From assembly GCF_900460245.1 (NCBI RefSeq), contig NZ_UHIP01000001.1, positions 248,001 through 312,000 on the forward strand: 64,000 nt of DNA, read 5' to 3'. The stretch is from Vibrio fluvialis. Its GTDB lineage: Bacteria > Pseudomonadota > Gammaproteobacteria > Enterobacterales > Vibrionaceae. Within the stretch, counting starts at the first letter, position 1; every line of letters begins with the position of its first letter. The notes below the pieces were generated by a model. The model saw only the letters and a list, made by a program, of their open reading frames with translations, was not told the origin of the DNA and searched no databases. A program made the translations under genes and the position numbers. Shown in pieces: positions 44,184 through 53,904 of this stretch.

Positions 44184-45734
44184 TTACACCGACGCTACTT
44201 TCTTTTTCTGTTTGATTTCGGCGATTTGATCTGCGCGATGAATGCTGTTGATGACATGCAGCAGCGCCTGACCTGAGGCTTCAACGATATCGGTAGATAC
44301 ACCGGTACCGTGATATTTACGGCCTTTGTAGTTAGCAATAATGTCAGCCTGGCCCAATCCATCTTCGCCTTCCCCTTTCGCAGTCAGGTCGAATTTATCC
44401 AGTACGATGTCGTAACCAGTGATGCGGTAAATACACTGATATAGAGCATCGACCGGGCCATTACCGACGGCCGCTTCACACTTCTCATCATCGCCGCATT
44501 GCAGCTTAATTGAGGTGGTCGCCATTACACTACCAGATTGCACGCTCAAGTAGTTCAATTTATAGAAATCATCTTCTTCACGCAGATTAGAGAAGTGCAT
44601 CAACGCTTCCAAATCGTAGTCAAATACCTGGCCTTTACGGTCGGCTAATTTCAAGAAGTCTTCGTACAGTGCATCCAGGTTATATTCGTTTTCGTTGTAA
44701 CCCATGGATTCCATGTGGCTCTTCACCGCTGCGCGGCCGCTGCGGCTGGTTAGGTTCAACGCTTGGTTTTTCAGGCCAATCGACTCTGGAGTCATGATTT
44801 CGTAGGTGTTTTTGTTCTTCAGCATGCCGTCCTGGTGGATACCTGAAGAGTGGCTGAAGGCGTTGGCACCGACGATAGCTTTGTTGCTTTGAATCGGCAT
44901 ATTGCACAATTGGCTAACCAGTTTGCTGGTGCGGCTGATTTCATCGTGTTTGAAGTTGGTGGTCACGCCAAGTAAATCCTGACGCGTTTTGATGATCATC
45001 GCGATTTCTTCCAGCGCACAGTTACCCGCACGCTCACCAATACCGTTAATGGTACCTTCAATCTGACGGGCGCCGGCTTGCACAGCGGCGATGGAGTTGG
45101 CAACGGACAAGCCTAAGTCATCGTGGCAGTGTACGGAAATCACGGCTTTATCGATGTTAGGTACGCGATTGAACAGTTGCTCAATGATGCTACCAAATTC
45201 GCTTGGCAGGGTGTAACCCACGGTATCTGGAATGTTGATGGTGCTGGCACCCGCATTAATTGCGGCTTCCACCATACGGCATAGATTGTCGATGGGGGTA
45301 CGCCCCGCATCTTCACAGGAGAATTCCACATCGTCAGTGTACTGGCGTGCATGTTTCACGGCTTTGACGGCCATCTCGACCACATCGTCGTAAGTGCGGC
45401 GTAATTTGTCTTGAACGTGAATGGTGGAAGTAGCAAGGAAGGTGTGAATACGGAAGGCTTCAGCGACTTTTAACGCTTCAGCAGCGGCGTCAATGTCTTT
45501 CGCTACGGCTCGCGAAAGTGCACAGATGCGGCTGTTCTTAATATGTTTGGCGATGGTTTGTACGGATTCGAAATCGCCAGGTGATGATACAGGGAAGCCT
45601 GCCTCGATCACGTCGACACCCAGACGCTCGAGTGCGAAAGCAATTTGCAGCTTCTCCTTAACGGTTAAGCTGGCTGACAATGCTTGTTCACCATCGCGTA
45701 AGGTGGTGTCGAATATAATGACCTGATCGTTCAT
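44184..45734 (-). CDS. leuA: 2-isopropylmalate synthase
   Basis: 516 residues. First committed step of leucine synthesis, condensing acetyl-CoA with 2-ketoisovalerate; feedback-inhibited by leucine. The HMGL-like TIM barrel begins [19 protein letters not shown], with the metal His pair in [16 protein letters not shown]. The C-terminal regulatory LeuA dimer domain (about 395-500) includes [16 protein letters not shown]. Preceded by a leucine-rich leader peptide and attenuator, so expression follows leucyl-tRNA supply. Confidence 0.98.
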   Translation of the reverse strand: MNDQVIIFDTTLRDGEQALSASLTVKEKLQIAFALERLGVDVIEAGFPVSSPGDFESVQTIAKHIKNSRICALSRAVAKDIDAAAEALKVAEAFRIHTFLATSTIHVQDKLRRTYDDVVEMAVKAVKHARQYTDDVEFSCEDAGRTPIDNLCRMVEAAINAGASTINIPDTVGYTLPSEFGSIIEQLFNRVPNIDKAVISVHCHDDLGLSVANSIAAVQAGARQIEGTINGIGERAGNCALEEIAMIIKTRQDLLGVTTNFKHDEISRTSKLVSQLCNMPIQSNKAIVGANAFSHSSGIHQDGMLKNKNTYEIMTPESIGLKNQALNLTSRSGRAAVKSHMESMGYNENEYNLDALYEDFLKLADRKGQVFDYDLEALMHFSNLREEDDFYKLNYLSVQSGSVMATTSIKLQCGDDEKCEAAVGNGPVDALYQCIYRITGYDIVLDKFDLTAKGEGEDGLGQADIIANYKGRKYHGTGVSTDIVEASGQALLHVINSIHRADQIAEIKQKKKVASV

Positions 45735-45785
45735 GTTTGCTTCCTCATTCCGAGAGTTAATCGTTTACTTCCTGGATTTAGTTAT

Positions 45786-45815
45786 AAAAAAACCCGCATC
45801 ATGTGCGGGTTTTTG
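45786..45815 (-). terminator. leu operon attenuator terminator
   Basis: AACCCGCA/TGCGGGTT with TCATG loop; on the minus strand followed by TTTTTTTAT. It lies between leuL and leuA, as in leu attenuators. Confidence 0.88.
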
Positions 45816-45846
45816 TGTTTCTGTTGTGGTGTTTTTCTTCCACAGC

Positions 45847-45909
45847 CTACCCGCGCGATTGGTTCACGATAAGGAGCAGGCTCAGGAGTAGAGAAAAACG
45901 AGTTGTCAT
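45847..45909 (-). CDS. leuL: leu operon leader peptide, 20 residues
   Basis: MTTRFSLLLSLLLIVNQSRG, with seven leucines in a 20-residue ORF, six of them in two runs of three (codons CTA CTC CTG ... CTG CTC CTT). This is the classical leader sensing charged leucyl-tRNA. Start ATG at 45909, stop TAG at 45847. Ribosome stalling at the Leu codons would free the antiterminator and let leuABCD be transcribed. Too short for a standard gene finder. Confidence 0.9.
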   Translation of the reverse strand: MTTRFSLLLSLLLIVNQSRG

Positions 45910-45939
45910 TAGTAACAATCCACAATTTAAGTTAACAAA

Positions 45940-45968
45940 TTAGTACCGCACTCGCTGAGTGACGTCAA
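45940..45968 (-). promoter_or_regulatory. leu operon promoter
   Basis: On the minus strand -35 TTGACG (45963-45968), 17-base spacer, -10 TACTAA (45940-45945), about 30 bases before the leuL start. Confidence 0.75.
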
Positions 45969-46089
45969 CCCCAAAGTTGATTTTTTATTCATGCTCAAGA
46001 GCTTTTGGTTTCAAGGCTCTGAAAATTAGCATTTTCTGCTAAGTCGGCGGGTTTTTATCCTGATGCTATTCAGTCATAAAAGATACTTC

Positions 46090-46111
46090 TATAATTCATC
46101 GATTGATGAAT
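46090..46111 (+). promoter_or_regulatory. Palindromic operator at the TetR promoter
   Basis: -10 TATAAT at 46090-46095 overlaps an inverted repeat ATTCATC-GATT-GATGAAT (46094-46111) with 7-base arms, 15 bases before the TetR gene start. Position suggests autorepression. Inferred. Confidence 0.5.
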
Positions 46112-46125
46112 AGGCGGAATCGAAA

Positions 46126-46758
46126 ATGAGTACAAGGAAAGCGGGGCGTCCTCAACAACCCACGGATGTGCGTGAATTGCTGTTGCAGCACGCCAAAGAG
46201 CTGTTCACCGTGATGGATTACGACAAAGTGTCGACCCGGTTGATTGCCCAAAAAGCGCAAGTCGATATTGGCATGATTCGCTACTACTTTGGCAGCAAAG
46301 GAGGGCTGTTTGAAACCATGTTGCGTGAAACGTTGGCTCCTATGAAAGAGCAGATCGATCATCTGCTGGCAGACAGCAATCACCAGAATTTGACTGAAGT
46401 GATGCGGACCTACTATCGCGAGATGATTAAGGTGCCACATTTCCCGCGCTTGATCATGCAGGTGATGCAGATGCCGCCATCGGAACTGCAGCGCCAGTTG
46501 ATCGAAAAAGTGATTCTGGATGTGACTAAACCTGTTCAGGATATGATGTTCCAGAAATTGATTCAGCGTGGCGTGGTTCGTCCCGATGTAGATCCTCAGC
46601 TTTGCAGGGTCTCTTATATCAGCTTGATGGTGTTTCCGTTTATCGCCCCGCGGGCTTTGCTGGCCGTGCATGGTATTGAACTCAATGAGGAGTTTCTGGA
46701 TCGTTTGATTGAACACAACATTCGCTTAATGGAGCAGGGCTTTCTAATCGTGGATTAG
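46126..46758 (+). CDS. TetR-family transcriptional regulator
   Basis: 210 residues. N-terminal helix-turn-helix: TDVRELLLQHAKELFTVMDY then VSTRLIAQKAQVDIGMIRYYFGSKGGLFE (about residues 15-65), the typical TetR_N pattern. The C-terminal ligand domain has no close marker. It is not the quorum regulator HapR/LuxR. Divergent from leuL across about 215 bases and followed by the PAP2-glycosyltransferase pair, whose expression it may control. A palindrome lies over its own promoter. Confidence 0.88.
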   Translation: MSTRKAGRPQQPTDVRELLLQHAKELFTVMDYDKVSTRLIAQKAQVDIGMIRYYFGSKGGLFETMLRETLAPMKEQIDHLLADSNHQNLTEVMRTYYREMIKVPHFPRLIMQVMQMPPSELQRQLIEKVILDVTKPVQDMMFQKLIQRGVVRPDVDPQLCRVSYISLMVFPFIAPRALLAVHGIELNEEFLDRLIEHNIRLMEQGFLIVD

Positions 46759-46865
46759 CATCCGCATTGATTGTCATCCATTTACAAACAAAGCATCACG
46801 GATTTGTCATCTCCTCCTCTTATCTTGTGCCTAGATAGGAGACTCAACAGGGAGAGGAGGTGCTT

Positions 46866-47399
46866 ATGCGTGCCATCGAGCCTATCGCTAAGCTGGACTT
46901 AGCCTTTTCAATTTTCTGCTTACAGCACAAATTCAATCAACCTATTGCCCGTGTAAGCAAAGCGGTCTCGCACACCGGCGATGGTCATCTTTATGCTTTG
47001 TTTGGCGCACTGGCATGGTGGCTGGATGGTCAACACGGCCAGTATTTTCTGTTGGCTGGCTTGCTCGCCTTTGCGATCGAACTGCCAATATATTGGGGGC
47101 TGAAAAACAGTTTTCAGCGCCGCCGCCCACAAGAACTCTCGCCACTGCTGACGGCTTTTATTACACCGTCTGATCGCTACAGTTTACCTTCAGGGCACAC
47201 CGCTGCGGCTTTTGTAATGGCAACACTCATCGGACAGTTTTACCCGGAAATTTACGGCCTTGCACTGATGTGGGCGGTGTTAATTGGCAGTGCGCGTATT
47301 CTGCTTGGGGTTCATTTTCTTACTGATGTGATTATTGGTGCCATGCTGGGAACGGGATGTGCCACGCTCTCATTAACACTGCTGGAGTATATGGCTTGA
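46866..47399 (+). CDS. PAP2-family membrane phosphatase
   Basis: 177 residues from the ATG at 46866; AGGAGG sits five bases before it, so the GTG six bases upstream is not needed. The three-part acid-phosphatase site is complete: KNSFQRRRP (KX6RP), SLPSGHTAA (PSGH) and SARILLGVHFLTD (SRX5HXXXD-like). Four or five membrane helices are visible. Probable lipid-phosphate or polyprenyl-phosphate phosphatase. Its TGA stop overlaps the TTG start of the glycosyltransferase gene, so the two are translated together. Confidence 0.87.
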   Translation: MRAIEPIAKLDLAFSIFCLQHKFNQPIARVSKAVSHTGDGHLYALFGALAWWLDGQHGQYFLLAGLLAFAIELPIYWGLKNSFQRRRPQELSPLLTAFITPSDRYSLPSGHTAAAFVMATLIGQFYPEIYGLALMWAVLIGSARILLGVHFLTDVIIGAMLGTGCATLSLTLLEYMA

Positions 47400-48442
47400 A
47401 AATACTGTATGGCGTACAAGGTACAGGCAATGGCCACATCACGCGCGCGCGCGCGATGTGTGAAGCATTTTCACAGCGCGATGCAAACGTTGATTTTCTT
47501 TTTTCAGGTCGTGAGCAGAACAAGTATTTTTCGATGGAATGTTTTGGCCGTTACCAAACTCGCCGCGGATTGACGTTCTCGACTCATCAGGGGCAAGTTA
47601 ATTACGTCAAAACGGCTTTTAACAACAGCCCGATGCAGTTAATGCGAGAAATTAAGCAGCTTGATTTGTCTGCTTACGATTTGATTATTAACGACTTTGA
47701 ACCCGTCTCAGCCTGGGCTGCCAAGCGTCAGGGCATTCCTTGTATTGGCATCAGTCACCAGAACGCATTCCGCTATCCGGTACCGCTCAAAGGAGCGAAT
47801 TGGCTGGACAAGCTGATCATGCAACGCTTTGCGCCTGCCGATTATCATCTGGGGTTGCATTGGTATCACTTTGACCAGCCAATCCTGCCACCGATTGTGC
47901 ATACGGCCGGGCTTTCCACCATCAGTCAGGATTACATTCTGGTCTATTTGCCGTTTGAGCAGATTGACCATGTGTGTGAGTTACTGTTTCGTTTTGTGAA
48001 TCAACATTTTGTTTTCTATCACCCGAATGTGATGGAAGAAGAGGTGATTGAGAATGTTGAATTACGTCCACTATGCCACAGCAAATTTCACCAGCATCTG
48101 CAGCATTGTGCTGGTGTGATTGCCAATGGCGGATTCGAATTGCCTTCTGAGGCGCTGTCGCTGGGCAAAAAGCTGCTACTGAAACCGCTGAATGGCCAGT
48201 TTGAACAACAAAGTAATGTCGCGACCTTAGATATTTTGGGGCTCGCTTCGGTGATGGATTTTCTTGACGCTTCTGCGGTGAGTAAGTGGTTGGATGAAAA
48301 GCAGGCTGAACGCGTGGTCTATCCGAATGTCGCCAATGCGATTGCCGACTGGGTATTGCAGGGACGCTGGCATGATCATTCTGAACTTTGTCATTCACTG
48401 TGGCAGCAAGTCGACTTCCCGAGTTACGTTTCCATTAATTAA
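47396..48442 (+). CDS. Glycosyltransferase, MJ1255/VC2487 family
   Basis: 348 residues if it starts at the TTG at 47396, which overlaps the PAP2 stop as TTGA. The frame is open 13 codons further, but the family begins with the glycine-rich nucleotide-sugar loop KILYGVQGTGNGHITRA, found right after the TTG. Other motifs: IINDFEPVSAWAAK and the C-terminal donor-binding VIANGGFELPSEALSLGKKLLLKPL. This is a GT-B type enzyme in the MJ1255/VC2487 group, whose acceptor is unknown. With a PAP2 phosphatase in front it may act on a lipid-linked intermediate. Inferred. Confidence 0.85.
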   Translation: MKILYGVQGTGNGHITRARAMCEAFSQRDANVDFLFSGREQNKYFSMECFGRYQTRRGLTFSTHQGQVNYVKTAFNNSPMQLMREIKQLDLSAYDLIINDFEPVSAWAAKRQGIPCIGISHQNAFRYPVPLKGANWLDKLIMQRFAPADYHLGLHWYHFDQPILPPIVHTAGLSTISQDYILVYLPFEQIDHVCELLFRFVNQHFVFYHPNVMEEEVIENVELRPLCHSKFHQHLQHCAGVIANGGFELPSEALSLGKKLLLKPLNGQFEQQSNVATLDILGLASVMDFLDASAVSKWLDEKQAERVVYPNVANAIADWVLQGRWHDHSELCHSLWQQVDFPSYVSIN

Positions 48443-48803
48443 TGACGCTGTAGATTGCAAAAACGCTAACTTATAGCGAGCGTGAATATTAGTTGTTGCG
48501 CATAAATTCAATCATTAATCTCGTCAATGTTTTATAAAAAGCCATTGATATCGATTTTTATGTTTTTTTATAAAAAGCTAATATTTTGAAAAATATTGGT
48601 TTTTTTTCTAATTGGGTAAAATAAACTGAGATTTTATCAATCTTATTGCTATTCGATAAATGAATGGTTGATAGTAACGGCCAGCCCGGAAACATCTGGG
48701 GAATAAATACTACAAATAGCGGTTATCTATTCGCCAACCCAAATTCATTGTGTCACTGATCATCCAGCGACATAGATCAGAATAACAATAAGAGGCGTGC
48801 CTA
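48443..48803. promoter_or_regulatory. AT-rich upstream region of leuO
   Basis: 361 bases, very AT-rich from about 48500 to 48660, with T-runs and two copies of TTTTATAAAAAGC-like sequence (about 48529 and 48564). Such tracts are bound by H-NS, which silences leuO in enteric bacteria. No gene seen. A ribosome-binding site AAGAGGCG precedes leuO. Confidence 0.55.
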
Positions 48804-49763
48804 ATGTTAGACAAAAAAGATCCGATGAGCGCGATTGCGAGCTATCGAATGGAAAGCACTCTACGTGGTGTGGACCTCAACCTGTTGACGGTTTTCGATG
48901 CCGTAATGCAAGAGCAGAATATTACTCGTGCCGCGCACAATCTCGGAATGTCACAACCTGCAGTCAGTAACGCGGTTGCTCGTCTGAAAGTGATGTTCAA
49001 TGATGAACTCTTTATGCGCCAGGGACGTGGTATTCAGCCAACCCAACGAGCTCGTCAGCTTTTCGGTCCGATTCGTCAGGCACTGCAACTGATCCGTAAT
49101 GAACTGCCAAGTTCCGTGTTCTCTCCGGAGACATCGACCCGCCTGTTTAAACTGGCAATTTGCAGCCCATGTGATATCCGTTTTGCACCTAAAATCATGT
49201 CCAGCATCTATGAGCAGGCGCCAAGTGTGCAGCTCCATCTGGATGCGGAATTCGATCGCAAACTGGCTGAGCGCATGCGCTACCAGGAAATTGACTTTGT
49301 GATTGATTATGCTCGCTTTGACGAGCAGGGTTTTTCCAGCACCGAAATCTTCCAGGATGAGCTGGTGGTAGTGGCTGCAAAATCTCACCCTCGCATGCAG
49401 GGAGCAGTCACTCGTGAAGCGCTGGCCAACGAGCAACACGCTAAATTGTCAAAAATTCATGGTCAACGCAGCTTCTCTGAACAGGCGTACCGTGATTTGG
49501 ATTGCCAGCCAAGCTATGAAGGCACCAGCCTGAGCAACGTACTCTACGTGGTCGGTCAGTCTGAACTGGTGACGATTGCGCCGCGTTGGATGGTAGAAAA
49601 TGCCGCCAATAAAGATCAGCTCCAAGTTCTGGAATTCCCGTTTGATAATGGCAGCATCAGTGGTTATCTGAGCTGGCACGAATCAAGCGAAAAAGACAAA
49701 GGACACATTTGGTTACGAGATCAATTGATGATGATTTGCGGAGAAGTGGTTGCGTTGAAATAA
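48804..49763 (+). CDS. leuO: LysR-type regulator LeuO
   Basis: 319 residues. Winged helix-turn-helix near residues 24-80: LRGVDLNLLTVFDAVMQEQ then ITRAAHNLGMSQPAVSNAVARLK. The C-terminal ligand domain follows LTR length. The recognition-helix sequence and the location in the leu-ilv region identify LeuO, a global regulator that opposes H-NS and in Vibrio affects virulence and acid-stress genes. The long AT-rich upstream region fits H-NS silencing. A terminator closes the gene. Confidence 0.92.
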   Translation: MLDKKDPMSAIASYRMESTLRGVDLNLLTVFDAVMQEQNITRAAHNLGMSQPAVSNAVARLKVMFNDELFMRQGRGIQPTQRARQLFGPIRQALQLIRNELPSSVFSPETSTRLFKLAICSPCDIRFAPKIMSSIYEQAPSVQLHLDAEFDRKLAERMRYQEIDFVIDYARFDEQGFSSTEIFQDELVVVAAKSHPRMQGAVTREALANEQHAKLSKIHGQRSFSEQAYRDLDCQPSYEGTSLSNVLYVVGQSELVTIAPRWMVENAANKDQLQVLEFPFDNGSISGYLSWHESSEKDKGHIWLRDQLMMICGEVVALK

Positions 49764-49783
49764 CGCCAAACGCCTCTTTATTT

Positions 49784-49820
49784 AGCCTTAGATTAGGAAG
49801 CCCTGATCTAAGGCTTTTTT
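49784..49820 (+). terminator. Terminator after leuO
   Basis: 10-base stem AGCCTTAGAT/ATCTAAGGCT, 12-base loop, then six T. Confidence 0.88.
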
Positions 49821-49939
49821 ATTGGCTGCAAGCCAAGGTTTAGTTGATAACTTTGACATCCGTCAGTTGCCTTTTTTAAGACTGAATGTACACTTGTGCG
49901 CTCAAAAGAGCTTACAGGTGTAAGCTATAGGTAAATAAG

Positions 49940-51754
49940 ATGGCCAATTTAGATTTTCATATCGTAAAACGCATTCGGGAGCAGGTTGCTTCTGGCGGTA
50001 GTCGTATCGCGTTGAAACATAAAATGGACAACGAATGGCAGGGCATCAGCTGGACTCAGTTTGGCGATGAGATGGATGCAATGTCGATGGCGTTACTGAC
50101 ATTCGGAATGGATGTTCAGGACAAGATCGGGATTTTTTCCAACAATATGCCTCAATGGACGATCGCCGACTTTGCAGCGTTGCAGATCCGGGCGGTAACC
50201 GTGCCGATTTACCCGACCAATACTGCCGAACAGGCTGCTTACATTCTGCAGGATGCGGATGTCAAAGTGTTGTTTGTTGGCGAACAGCCGCAGTTTGATG
50301 CTGCCGTCGCCATGTTTGAACAATGTGGTCAACTCCAGCTGATCGTGGCGATGAGTGATGCGATTGAGCTTGGCGACTTTGAATTTGCCATGAGCTGGAA
50401 AGCGTTTGTTGCTTTGGGCGAGAATACATCGCGAGGGTTGCTTGATGAACGTCTGGATCAGGCCAGCGATGATGATCTGTTTACACTGATTTATACCTCG
50501 GGGACTACAGGTAAACCTAAAGGCGTGATGCTCGATTACCGCAATGTCGGCGCGCAGCTTGAAGGTCATGATCTGCGCCTGAACCTGAGCCGTGATGACG
50601 TGTCGCTGTGTTTCCTGCCGCTGTCACATGTGTTTGAGCGCGCTTGGACCTGCTACGTGCTGTATAAAGGTGCAACCAACTGCTATTTGCAGGACGTGGG
50701 GCAGGTGCGTGATGCTCTGAGTCAGGTCCGTCCGACTGTGATGTGTGCAGTTCCGCGATTCTATGAAAAAATCTTCTCGGCGATTCATGAAAAAGTCGCC
50801 CGCGCGCCGCTGCATCGTAAAGTCATGTTCACCTGGTCGGTCAACATGGGCGCGAAGATGGCGTTGTGTCATCAGGAAAAACGCTCGCCATCCTGGCTAC
50901 TGAAAAAGAGCCATCAGTTGGCAGACAAACTGGTGCTGAGTAAACTGCGTGCGTTATTAGGTGGACGTATTAACTTTATGCCTTGTGGCGGTGCGAAGCT
51001 GGACGAAACCATTGGCCGCTTTTTCCACGCCATCGGTATTAATGTCAAACTGGGCTACGGCATGACCGAAACCACCGCGACTGTCTCCTGTTGGGATGAC
51101 CAATGTTTTGACCCGGACTCAATCGGCATGGCTATGCCGGGTGCTCAGGTGAAAATTGGTGAGAACAATGAAATTTTGGTTCGTGGCCCGATGGTGATGC
51201 GTGGCTACTACAAGATGCCGGAAGAAACGGCACAGTCGTTTGATGAACATGGCTTCCTGAAAACGGGCGACGCCGGACATATTGACGAGCAGGGTAACCT
51301 TTTTATTACTGACCGTATCAAAGAGCTGATGAAAACGTCAGGTGGTAAATACATTGCACCGCAAGTGATCGAAGGCGCGATTGGCAAGGATCATTTTATC
51401 GAGCAGATCGCTGTCATTGCTGACACGCGCAAGTTTGTGTCCGCGTTGATCGTGCCATGTTTTGATACTTTGGAAGAGTACGCCAAAGAGCTGAACATCA
51501 AATATCATGATCGTCTGGAGCTGATCAAACACAGCCAAATCATTGAGATGTTTGAAAAGCGGGTGAACGAGTTACAACATGGCTTAGCTAAGTTTGAGCA
51601 AGTCAAACGCTTCAAGTTGCTACCAAAAGCCTTTTCGATGGATGATGGTGAACTGACACCAACGCAAAAACTGCGTAGAAAAGTCATTAATGACCGTTAT
51701 CAGGATGAAATCGAAGAAATGTACCAAGATAAGCCAAAAGACAAACGTTCTTAG
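49940..51754 (+). CDS. Long-chain fatty acyl-CoA synthetase (AMP-dependent ligase)
   Basis: 604 residues. Adenylate-forming enzyme of the long-chain acyl-CoA ligase (FadD15/FACS) type. AMP-binding P-loop is [19 protein letters not shown] (about 180-198). Other motifs are [35 protein letters not shown] with the catalytic lysine region in the C-terminal domain. It lacks the DUF3448-like additions of eukaryotic forms. Its role is activating exogenous fatty acids for degradation or membrane synthesis; the exact chain length is not visible. It is flanked by leuO and ilvI with long spacers, so it is probably transcribed alone. Confidence 0.9.
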   Translation: MANLDFHIVKRIREQVASGGSRIALKHKMDNEWQGISWTQFGDEMDAMSMALLTFGMDVQDKIGIFSNNMPQWTIADFAALQIRAVTVPIYPTNTAEQAAYILQDADVKVLFVGEQPQFDAAVAMFEQCGQLQLIVAMSDAIELGDFEFAMSWKAFVALGENTSRGLLDERLDQASDDDLFTLIYTSGTTGKPKGVMLDYRNVGAQLEGHDLRLNLSRDDVSLCFLPLSHVFERAWTCYVLYKGATNCYLQDVGQVRDALSQVRPTVMCAVPRFYEKIFSAIHEKVARAPLHRKVMFTWSVNMGAKMALCHQEKRSPSWLLKKSHQLADKLVLSKLRALLGGRINFMPCGGAKLDETIGRFFHAIGINVKLGYGMTETTATVSCWDDQCFDPDSIGMAMPGAQVKIGENNEILVRGPMVMRGYYKMPEETAQSFDEHGFLKTGDAGHIDEQGNLFITDRIKELMKTSGGKYIAPQVIEGAIGKDHFIEQIAVIADTRKFVSALIVPCFDTLEEYAKELNIKYHDRLELIKHSQIIEMFEKRVNELQHGLAKFEQVKRFKLLPKAFSMDDGELTPTQKLRRKVINDRYQDEIEEMYQDKPKDKRS

Positions 51755-51784
51755 GTTTGTTTCCGCTTTATACCGAGCCTTTAT

Positions 51785-51820
51785 ATCCCCGCCAGGTTTT
51801 CCTTGCGGGGATGTTTATTT
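51785..51820 (+). terminator. Terminator after the acyl-CoA ligase
   Basis: ATCCCCGC/GCGGGGAT stem, 12-base loop, then GTTTATTTTT. Placed just after the stop of the ligase gene. Confidence 0.78.
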
Positions 51821-52181
51821 TTACGCAGTGAGAAAATCCATCGCTCTTACCTATTTTCTGTGGTTTTTATTTGGCTCTAACAAAATATTCCACTTTTTTT
51901 AATCCACTAAATTGCTCTCTGGTCTGAATCTCGCGTCAGATTTGGAATTGAATACTTAATATCCGTTTTTTTGCCATATCTTGTTAAAAATGCGCCATTT
52001 TCACCGTTAGACCTGATGAAAAGAAAGCGTTACAGTTGTTGCGTTACCTTAGTGCTTGTTATGACAAGTACGGGACATAGCCGAAAGCGGAGAGTTTTCG
52101 AATTAGGCTACGAATAAGCCCTAACTATGTATAACCAGATCCTTTTACTGACCTTGTGATTGGCACTGGTAAGGAGAAAAT
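51821..52181 (+). promoter_or_regulatory. Long structured leader region of ilvI
   Basis: About 360 bases before ilvI with no convincing gene. Between 52052 and 52170 the sequence can fold into several nested stems: hairpin 52052-52071 (8 pairs, TATG loop), then a three-way junction closed by ACATAG/CTATGT (52075-52080 with 52125-52130) holding CGAAA/TTTCG (52082-52086, 52096-52100) and TTAGG/CCTAA (52103-52107, 52120-52124), then ACCAG/CTGGT (52134-52138, 52166-52170) which ends at the ribosome-binding site AAGGAG. No terminator T-run is seen, so control at translation is possible. The upstream part is AT-rich and holds no clear promoter. Confidence 0.5.
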
Positions 52182-53903
52182 ATGGCAATGTTATCCGGCG
52201 CAGAGATGGTGGTTCAGTCTCTGATCGAAGAAGGCGTAGAACAAATTTTTGGATACCCTGGCGGTTCCGTTCTTGATATCTACGACGCCCTCCACGAAAA
52301 AACCGACAAAATCAAACACGTTCTCGTTCGTCATGAACAAGCCGCAACTCATATGGCCGATGGTTACGCTCGCGCAACTGGTAAGCCGGGAGTGGTGTTA
52401 GTCTGTTCAGGCCCGGGTGCGACCAATACCGTTACTGGTATTGCCACTGCTTATATGGATTCCATTCCGATGATCGTTATCTCTGGTAACGTTGCGACCA
52501 ATCTGATTGGTAACGATGCATTCCAGGAGTGTGACATTGTCGGCGTATCGCGTCCGATCGTAAAACACAGCTTTTTGGTGAAGAAAGCGGAAGATATTCC
52601 TGAAACGATCAAAAAAGCCTTTTATATCGCCTCAACTGGCCGCCCCGGCCCGGTGGTGATCGATCTTCCTAAGGACGTGATGAATCCGCAGATCAAACTG
52701 CTGTACCAATACCCTGAATCGATCAAGATGCGTTCTTACAATCCGACCACATCGGGTCACAAAGGACAGATCAAAAAAGCACTGAAAGCGTTGCTGGAAG
52801 CGAAGAAGCCAGTGTTGTACATCGGTGGTGGGGCAATCATCTCTGAAGCGCACCAACAAGTGTTCAAGCTGGCTGAATCGTTAAACTTGCCAGTCGTCAG
52901 CACTCTGATGGGATTGGGCGCGTTTCCTGGTACGCATAAAAACTTCCTCGGTATGTTGGGTATGCATGGAATGTATGAAGCCAACATGGCGATGCATAAC
53001 TCGGATCTGATTTTTGGTGTGGGCGTCCGTTTTGACGACCGTACCACCAACAACCTCGAAAAATACTGTCCGAACGCCAAAGTGATGCACATCGATATCG
53101 ATCCGTCTTCGATTTCGAAAAACGTCAAAGTTGATTTACCGATCGTAGGTTCGGCAGAACAGGTGCTGGAAACCATGCTCAAGCTGCTGGCGGAACAGGA
53201 AGGCAGTAATGACGAGCAGGCGATGGACAACTGGTGGAGTGAGATTCAGAGCTGGCGCGAGCGTCAGTGCCTGGCTTACGAAACCTCTGCTGAGCGTATT
53301 AAACCGCAGCAAGTTATTGAAACCTTACATAAGCTCACCAATGGTGATGCGTATGTGGCGTCAGATGTGGGCCAGCACCAAATGTTTGCCGCGCTGTACT
53401 ACCCATTTAACAAGCCGCGTCGCTGGATCAACTCGGGTGGCCTTGGCACGATGGGCTTTGGCCTGCCAGCTGGTATGGGCGTGAAGTTTGCGATGCCGGA
53501 TGAAGAAGTGGTGGTGGTAACAGGGGATGGCAGTATCCAGATGAACATTCAGGAGCTGTCGACTGCACTGCAGTACGATATTCCAGTCAAAATCATCAAC
53601 CTGAACAACCGCTTTCTGGGGATGGTGAAACAGTGGCAGGATATTATTTATCAGGGCCGTCACTCTAACTCGTACATGAGTTCTGTGCCGGATTTTGCAG
53701 CTATCGCAGAAGCTTACGGTCACGTGGGTATTCGAATTTCAACACCGGATGAATTGGAATCTGGCTTGAAGAAAGCGCTGGAGATGAAAGATCGACTGGT
53801 GTTTGTGGATATTAACGTTGATGAAACGGAGCACGTCTACCCAATGCAGATAAAAGGCGAGGGGATGGACAAAATGTGGTTGAGCAAAACGGAGAGAACT
53901 TAA
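52182..53903 (+). CDS. ilvI: Acetolactate synthase III large subunit
   Basis: 573 residues, ThDP enzyme that makes 2-acetolactate and 2-aceto-2-hydroxybutyrate in branched-chain amino acid synthesis. N-terminal catalytic Glu is in [17 protein letters not shown]. The FAD region includes [12 protein letters not shown] and the ThDP motif is [33 protein letters not shown] (Gly-Asp-Gly ... Asn-Asn). [27 protein letters not shown] is the isozyme III type. AAGGAG lies seven bases before the ATG. One base before ilvN. Confidence 0.97.
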   Translation: MAMLSGAEMVVQSLIEEGVEQIFGYPGGSVLDIYDALHEKTDKIKHVLVRHEQAATHMADGYARATGKPGVVLVCSGPGATNTVTGIATAYMDSIPMIVISGNVATNLIGNDAFQECDIVGVSRPIVKHSFLVKKAEDIPETIKKAFYIASTGRPGPVVIDLPKDVMNPQIKLLYQYPESIKMRSYNPTTSGHKGQIKKALKALLEAKKPVLYIGGGAIISEAHQQVFKLAESLNLPVVSTLMGLGAFPGTHKNFLGMLGMHGMYEANMAMHNSDLIFGVGVRFDDRTTNNLEKYCPNAKVMHIDIDPSSISKNVKVDLPIVGSAEQVLETMLKLLAEQEGSNDEQAMDNWWSEIQSWRERQCLAYETSAERIKPQQVIETLHKLTNGDAYVASDVGQHQMFAALYYPFNKPRRWINSGGLGTMGFGLPAGMGVKFAMPDEEVVVVTGDGSIQMNIQELSTALQYDIPVKIINLNNRFLGMVKQWQDIIYQGRHSNSYMSSVPDFAAIAEAYGHVGIRISTPDELESGLKKALEMKDRLVFVDINVDETEHVYPMQIKGEGMDKMWLSKTERT

Positions 53904-53904
53904 G

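Noticed and set aside
52016..52117. Small ORF with several Val and Leu codons in the ilvI leader
   Set aside because: No ribosome-binding site and no terminator after it, so a classical attenuator is unlikely; mentioned only as context for the folded leader.
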